The translations under genes and the position numbers were made by a program. The notes beneath the pieces are model-generated. The model made no database searches, was not told the origin of the DNA, and saw only the letters and a program-made list of their open reading frames with translations. A stretch of 64,000 bases of DNA from Euphorbia lathyris. Its lineage: Eukaryota > Streptophyta > Magnoliopsida > Malpighiales > Euphorbiaceae. Below, in pieces: positions 58,327-64,000 of the stretch (position 1 is its first letter; each line of letters begins with the position of its first letter). Where the stretch lies: assembly GCF_963576675.1 (NCBI RefSeq), contig NC_088918.1, forward strand, positions 69,489,501-69,553,500. The letters are read 5' to 3'.

Positions 58327-58727
58327 TTCATCCCAATTAACAGCTCAAATAAGATTTAACCCATAAAAAAATGACACAAAAAGCTTAGACATTTGAGTCT
58401 TTAGCTAGACAATTAGGTTTTGATAAGGAATAAAATACATTACAAACTTTAATATATATGTCATTATTTGAACTTTTTCTCCGAGATTGTGTTTTCCGAT
58501 CACAAGTACCATATACTGTTTTGGAATCTCAACAATGACATGATTTTTTTTCTTTATAAATATTTTAAACTCATATGGAGTATGTTATAAGGATTTTCTA
58601 TTTTTGACGCTACTTATTCTATACATGTATGATGAATTTGGTTAAAGCTCGTTAGAAGCTCGATAAAAGCTCGGCACGATCAAAGCTTTGTACAGAAATG
58701 CTTACTTGTGTCACACTTTTTCAGGTT

Positions 58728-58895
58728 GTTGTGTCGCACTTTTGTGCGACACAACAAAGGTGCGAGACAAGAACTTTACACCGCTCTTGCTCTTGAGAGC
58801 GACACAAGCTACTCATCTGTTGTGTCGTTTGTCACGCGCGCGATACAATAGAACGATAACTCTTGTGGCGCACTTCTAGAGTGCGCGACACAACA
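58728..58895. repeat. Cluster of GTGTCGCAC hairpins
   Basis: 58728-58739 and 58744-58755 form a perfect 12-bp stem with a tttt loop (gttgtgtcgcac / gtgcgacacaac). Further tgtcg/cgaca words and a second imperfect stem (tgtggcgcact / agtgcgcgacaca) follow at 58864-58892. Such subterminal arrays occur in CACTA-like DNA transposons, but no end is seen. Confidence 0.7.
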
Positions 58896-58956
58896 TATGA
58901 TTTTTAATGCTCACAACATACGGTTAAAAACTGATGCCAAAGACCAAAAGCTTATT

Positions 58957-58991
<35 letters not shown>
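58957..58991. repeat. (ATT)n microsatellite
   Basis: About 11-12 uninterrupted att units. Confidence 0.95.
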
Positions 58992-59253
58992 GGATTGAAA
59001 TGGAGCTACATAATTATTTTTAATGCTCACAATTCCGTACAAAATATGTTCTGCTTCTAAAAGCTAATAACATTCAAACATACATAAGTTGAAAATGAAG
59101 TAGCATCTGAGACCAAACCTCACATTTATGTACAAAAAAATTTGGTATCATCTCTTGCATCTCAAGTATACAACAACTACCCGTCTAATATACTCAACAA
59201 AAGTGAAGTTATATGTACAATACAGACTGTACATCAACATTTAGTATTTGATA

Positions 59254-59370
59254 TTGTGGCAGTGGAAGCCACCATCTCTTGCTTTCTTTACCACTTTTAG
59301 TCCTTCCTTCTGCACGGCTGCCTATTTCCGGATACCAAAACTTGGCGTTCACCATCGAATCTAGTGTTTC
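59254..59370 (-). pseudogene. ROPGEF (PRONE domain) exon fragment
   Basis: A single 39-codon exon-like segment with '[20 protein letters not shown]' and '[10 protein letters not shown]', the pattern of a conserved block of the plant PRONE domain. PRONE proteins (ROPGEFs) activate ROP small GTPases at the plasma membrane. The segment is preceded by a good splice acceptor (ttgtttacag, ending at 59371), matching an intron position before the ETLDSM-type motif. After 'LPLPQ' the sequence diverges at once, and the expected GT donor is not there (the bases read TATC). No neighbouring PRONE exon is visible within the window. It is therefore an isolated, probably dead exon, either left from a destroyed gene or carried here by a transposon. 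Family recognition is from motif memory. Confidence 0.7.
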
Positions 59371-59754
59371 CTGTAAACAATTTTGAAATTAATCCAACAC
59401 ATGGCAATCAGTCATTACAGAAAACCAAACACAACATGAATAATAATGCATATAGTTACAAGATTGCAGTACAAAAGTAGATAAGCGCTAATTTTCCAGA
59501 AACAGAACTGTTTACACACTAAAATAATTGGCTTATCTATTTCTAGAAAAAAGTATGAGTTAGAGCATATTCAGAGGCAAAAAAAAAAAAAAAGCTACCA
59601 AGAGACACAACCTGCAACTATCGAATAAGTTAAAACAGTTTCACATTAATAAATTGTCCACATTAATAAGGAAGAATGAAAAAGAATATAAGATCATACA
59701 TTGCTCTATATTTCTTCTCAGGGCTTTAATTACTGCTCCATATTCACCTAATAT
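59371..59754. other. AT-rich DNA between the ROPGEF exon and the LINE
   Basis: No ORF supported. A run of 15 A at about 59580-59594 and possible intronic DNA next to the exon. Confidence 0.4.
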
Positions 59755-62021
59755 TTTTTTATCTCCCTATCATGGTAAGCACCCCAAGATACTTGGGAAA
59801 AGCCTGAGTTTCTTTGACCCCAAGCCATTAGAGATATTGTTCTTTGCACCCTCTTTCACCTTGGAGCTAAAAATGACTTCAGATTTTTCATAATTGATGC
59901 TTTGACCCGAAGCACGTTCGTATGTGTGGAGGATATGCTTGATTGCCTCACATTCTGATCCGTTAGCTTTGAAGAGCACCATTGAATCATCTGCAAAAAG
60001 CAAGTGTGAAACCATAGGAGCTGTAGGACTAACCTTAATACCATGTAGGATGCCGTCATCTTCAGATTGCTTAATCAATGCTGATAATCCTTCCGCACAT
60101 AGGAGAAACAAATAGGTAGATAGCGGATCTCCCCGATGGAGACCGCGACTTGGTTTAATGTAACCTTTAGGCACCCTATTTATAAGGAAAGAGAAAGAAA
60201 ATGAAGACATACATCGGACGATAGTACTTTTGAATTGGTCCGGGAATCCCATAGTTTTCATGACTTGCTCGATAAAAACCCACTCAACTCTGTCATAAGC
60301 TTTACTCATATCCAATTTCACGGCACACATCCCGTCTTTACCCCGACATCTATACTTCATCGAGTGGAACATTTCGAATGCGATGAGGGCATTGTCTATG
60401 ATTAGTCTCCTCGGGATGAAAGCACTCTAGGTTGGGCTTATTATTGAGTCGAGTATAGGTTTGATGCGGTTTGCTAGAACTTTGGCGATGAGTTTGTATA
60501 GAACATTACAGAGGCTAATCAGGCGAAGGTCTTTCATGGTGGTAGGGGATTTGATCTTCGGTATGAGAGTGATGAAAGTAGGGTTAAGATCAAGGGGAAT
60601 TCATTACCTTGTAATATGCCGAGGATAAGTGAGCAGACATCATCACCAACTATGTCCCAAAAGGAGGAATAGAAGAGGGCAGGCATCCTATCCGGCCCAG
60701 GAGCTTTGAGGGGGTGCATTTGTTCAAGAGCCCTTTTTATCTCATCCTTTGAGAAGGGGGAGGATAAGTCGTCTACCGCTTCAGTTGAGATACGACAGTG
60801 GATGGATCTAGTAACGATTTTAGGGTTCACAGATGTTCTAGAGGTAAAGAGACTGTCATAAAAGGAGATCACGATGTCCTGAATATCTTCTTCTTTGTCA
60901 CACTATATCCCGTCCACGTTCTTTAGCCGAGAGAGGCAGTTTGTTTTCCTCCTAGAAGAAGATTTGTTATGAAAATTTTTGTATCCCGGTCACCTTCTGA
61001 TAACCAGAATGCCCGAGAACGTTGACGCTACATAATTTCTTCTTTGTTTTGCAGGGAGAGGATATGCTTGGTTAGCCGCGCGATCTCAACCTCGACCTAT
61101 GGACTTGTGGGTAGCATCTGAAGAGAGGCCAATCTTTCTGTGCATCGTCGAATGGATTTGCCGATATTGCATATGACATCTCTATTCCACTTAGTGAGTT
61201 GTTGAGCACAAGACAAAAGCTTGGAGGCAATATTGGGACTGCTATCACCCGAGGCAGTACCCCATGCTTTTTCAATAAGTGGTCTGCAACTAGTTTCTTT
61301 TGTCCATATTGCTTCGAATCAGAACGGGCATTTTCTAGTTTTCTTAATTACGTCTGTGTCCAAAAGTAGGGGAGAGTGGTTAGATATGTACCTTGCTAAG
61401 TGGTGGACGATGGAGTTAACAAAGCGATCCAACCTCTCTTTAATGCTACCCGTTCCTTGACGTCCATTTTCCCAAGTAAATTTTGCACCTTTGTATCCCA
61501 TGTCGAGAAGCTCTTAGTCCTCACGAGAAGTTCGAAAGGCCCTTAGCATAAAGTCACATGGATGACGGCCCCCCTTGCTTTTCAAAGGAATACAAAATCT
61601 CATTGAAATCCTCGAAGCAGATCCAATGTAGTGTTTCCCTAGAACAGATATCTCGTAGCAACGCCCAAGTCCAAAACTTGTTACCTGATTTCGACCAACC
61701 GTAGACCCCCGTGCCTCTCCAACACATGATGTTATCAGAATTGTGTACCCTAAAGTGGATGCAGTGATCCGAGTATCCGAGGATGCTGACTTGTAGCTCT
61801 CGTTTCCACATCAGTATCAAACCGCCTGACCGACCTACTGCTTTTACTGAAAACAAATGGCACCCAAAAAACCTCCTGCGAATCACATCCATACTATGAA
61901 GACTTAGTCTGGTTTCCATGAGAAAGACTAAGTCTGGGCAGTGATGACTCATAGTTTTAGCCAAGGTTTGGACTGTTCAGGGGTTGCCCAGCCCCTAAAC
62001 ATTCCAGCTGAGAACCTTCAT
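59755..62021 (-). pseudogene. LINE (L1-type) ORF2: endonuclease and reverse transcriptase, broken
   Basis: ORF2 starts at ATG 62021, overlapping the ORF1 stop as ATGA, and meets stops within the first 15 codons. The endonuclease (61964-61554) shows 'DLVFLMETRLSLHSM', 'GRSGGLILMWKRELQV' and 'HWICFEDFNEIL', in which the usual Gly-Asp-Phe-Asn has Glu for Gly. The reverse transcriptase side shows 'PLKAPGPDRMPALFYSSFWD' (60872-60534), 'KLDMSKAYDRVEW', 'GLHRGDPLSTYLF' and the catalytic 'LLFADDSMVLF' (60372-59770). A frameshift near 59775 precedes 'YLGVLTMIGR', after which similarity ends at about 59755, so the C-terminal part and RNase H are lost. Many stops; non-functional. Confidence 0.88.
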
Positions 62022-62313
62022 GGTGACTGGCGGGGCTGGTGCCCAGCCTCCACCGATACAAGTGAGAGATGATCTTCAGTGCCTCCACAAAGTTTCTTTG
62101 GCATATAGTTCTCATCTTTAACTTCAATTTTGGAAATCCCTTCATCTGTAAATTTGCGTTTCGTGCCATGTACTTGATCCTTGTTGTGTGGAGCAGTTTG
62201 GGAGAAGGCCAATTGAGTGGGAGTAGTTACTTTTGGGTAGTTAGAATATATTTTTTTTGTTTTAAGTTTGTGTCCTTGAATGGGTTTAGGCTCAGGTTGT
62301 TGATGTGGATATG
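62018..62313 (-). pseudogene. LINE ORF1 C-terminal part, cut by LTR
   Basis: A Lys/Gln/Pro-rich C-terminus ('HGTKRKFTDEGISKIEVKD') that ends at 62018 in an ATGA overlap with ORF2, the usual dicistronic LINE arrangement. The upstream part is cut off by the LTR starting at 62314. Confidence 0.7.
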
Positions 62314-64000
62314 TGATAGGGGTCAAAAACCCCTATCTTTGGGTACGGTTTTAGGACGATTTTTAGGTTTATTTGGCTAATAAGCGAGCAATTCTCGCAT
62401 TTAAATGCTTTTGTGTGAGTTAGTTAGAAATTGGAAACATTCTATTTACTTTTCGTCGTTTAGGCTCGTTTTGTGATCAATTTAGGCAAACACGGCCGAA
62501 ATAGCATGCATATTAGAATTCCGTTATCTTTTGAAGCTAATTGGTCCGTCAAAAGTCGCACCAAACGAAGCGTTTGCTCAAAATAAGAGATTGACAGATC
62601 AATTTGGCTTTTGGACTAATGTTTTCTGGAGTTTTTATGCGTGTGCAGGTGTAAGTTCGGACGAAAAAGGGTATAGAAGTCACTCAGCACGGATCGAGCA
62701 TGCTTCGGGCGAATTGAGCATCGACGCACAGCTCGGGCGCTGCTCGGCGAGCAGCCCAGGCACTGCCCAGGCACCGCCCAGGCACCGCCCAGGCACTGCC
62801 CAGGCACCGCCCAGGCACTGCCCAGGCACCGCCCAGGCACTGCCCAGGCACTGTGCCTGCTCGCCGAACAGGCCACCAAGCGCCTGCTCGCCGAGCAGGC
62901 CACCAGGCGCCTGCTCGCCGAGCAGGGGCTGCTCGTCGCAATCCTGCTCGGCGAGCAGCCTTTCCTGCTCGGCGAGCAGCCTTTCCTGCTCGGCGAGCAG
63001 CCTTTCCTGCTCGGCGAGCAGACCTGCGGGAATTGGTCAAAAAGACCAATTCCGCCCCCACAAAGCCACGTTCGGCCCCACGTCTTCCTACACCAACAAG
63101 GACACGAAATTAGGTCAAAACGAGGCCCGAGACGCGTCTATAAATAGGAATTTTCAATTGTAAATTAAATATCTTTTGTTTTTGTAATTTTCTTATCTTC
63201 CACCTCGAGAAATCCTCTCCACCTCCTCCAAAAACCTTCAAACCTCCATTGAAGACGCCTCCGAAGCTCCATTCACCGAGGATTGCTCGAGCTCCATCCT
63301 TAAGTCCTAGGAAGACGCCTGCATTGGTTGACAGGTTCCCTGAAACGGATTTTTCTTCTTTTATAACTTGTTTATCCTATGATACATGCTATGAATCTTA
63401 GGCTTATTGTAACTTCGTGACAATGTTCTCCATCTTTGATTAATATAATAGTTTTGTTTCTTCAATTGTTTTAATGCTTTGAATCTTTGTCTTACGCTTT
63501 GTTTGATTGGTTTAACTCATTCGATAATCCCAAAATCAAGTTGGCACATATTGCGAGCTGAATCTGACCTAGTCAGTGCCTATAGGATTGACGACCCTAT
63601 AGAAGATTAAGCCCAAATTACTGAGCCTTAGAGCTAGTTTCGGCCTTACAAGGGAATCACGAACTAGGAACTTTAGGAGGATAGGTCGGGTTAATCGCCT
63701 CGAACACAAGTGACTTAGGTTTTAATTCAATTGTTTAAACAATCTATTTCCATTATCATCGTATCCCTCCATGATCCTTTAGATGATTGCATTGACAAAA
63801 GATCACTTAGGAGTAGTTTAACTTAATTAGGGGTAGAGTAATTTAGTTAGGGTTAGAATAACTTAGTCAGAATTAGATAATCTAGTTAGGATTAGTGCAA
63901 ACCAACCTAGGAGTAGATTAATTAAACAAAACCAACTCAAACCCCTTAAGCCTAGATAACATTCGAGATCGAGTAGCTTGATACTTGCAGAAATAAATCC
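62314..64000 (+). repeat. LTR of a third Athila-like family member, runs off the window
   Basis: Starts TGATAGGGGTCAAAAACCCC at 62314, within LINE ORF1; the preceding 5-mer is atatg. TATA box near 63139 (tataaatagg). The U3 holds the largest GC-rich array of the window: a 12-bp repeat (62755-62852) and several ctgctcggcgagcag-like palindromes (62875-63020). The sequence at 63960-64000 matches the region about 150 bp before the LTR end in copy I, so only the terminus is missing. The subgroup resembles copy II. Confidence 0.9.
62755..62852. repeat. Eight 12-bp units in the LTR
   Basis: Units cccaggcaccgc and cccaggcactgc alternate irregularly for 98 bp between palindromic ctgctcggcgagcag blocks. 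Not present in the other LTRs of the window. Confidence 0.9.

Noticed and set aside
62616..63113. Ala/Arg/Gly-rich ORFs in the rightmost LTR
   Set aside because: Translations of 12-bp and palindromic repeats, all frames open because of composition.

Overview
The window looks like nuclear, transposon-dense DNA from a flowering plant, probably a eudicot. It holds plant-type Ty3/gypsy, Ty1/copia, L1-type LINE, Helitron and MITE sequences, spliceosomal intron signals, and an exon fragment of the plant-only ROPGEF family. I found no bacterial operons, rRNA, tRNA or CRISPR. I name no species.

Layout. (1) 1-16,730: a decayed minus-strand Ty3/gypsy element (reverse transcriptase at the left edge; protease and gag at 14.6-16.7 kb) is split by a 13.6-kb plus-strand insertion at 1,083-14,640. 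The insertion is a pol-less Athila-like LTR element (gag + ORF2) whose 3' part (end of the internal region + LTR) is present three times in tandem. (2) 16.7-21.3 kb: a second pol-less LTR element on the minus strand, with one long broken ORF, a polypurine tract and one LTR. (3) 21.3-24.1 kb: MITEs, a LINE ORF1 relic and a short copia-type LTR with primer-binding site. (4) 24.1-27.2 kb and 51.4-53.8 kb: two diverged copies of one locus encoding a copia-type Gag domain, a CCHC zinc knuckle and a C-terminal ubiquitin-like domain. The right copy is an intact 390-codon ORF; the left is broken. (5) 27.2-35.5 kb: a Helitron containing a tandemly duplicated LINE RNase H fragment, a solo LTR with perfect 5-bp target duplications, TTCGCA-rich hairpins and a LINE 3' end. 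(6) 35.5-43.4 kb: a LINE endonuclease region broken by a minus-strand copy of the pol-less Athila-like element, whose gag (485 aa) and ORF2 (397 aa) are both intact. (7) 43.4-51.4 kb: LTR-like DNA, a copia gag joined to a LINE tail, MITE pairs, a foldback element and LINE relics. (8) 53.9-59.7 kb: nested MITEs (hAT inside MULE-type; a small element inside a Harbinger-type), a solo LTR with perfect target duplications, hairpin-rich DNA and a single ROPGEF exon. (9) 59.7-64.0 kb: a decayed minus-strand LINE broken by a third LTR of the Athila-like family, which runs off the right edge.

How it fits together. Nearly everything coding is mobile-element derived. The Athila-like family appears as three independent insertions, each into an older element. 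It carries gag and a second protein but no protease, polymerase or integrase, so it must borrow these in trans. A domain resembling its ORF2 domain is also found in the unrelated pol-less element at 18.7-21.3 kb. The most unusual item is the Gag-zinc knuckle-ubiquitin-like fusion gene, present twice with gene-like splice signals and no attached pol or recognisable LTRs.
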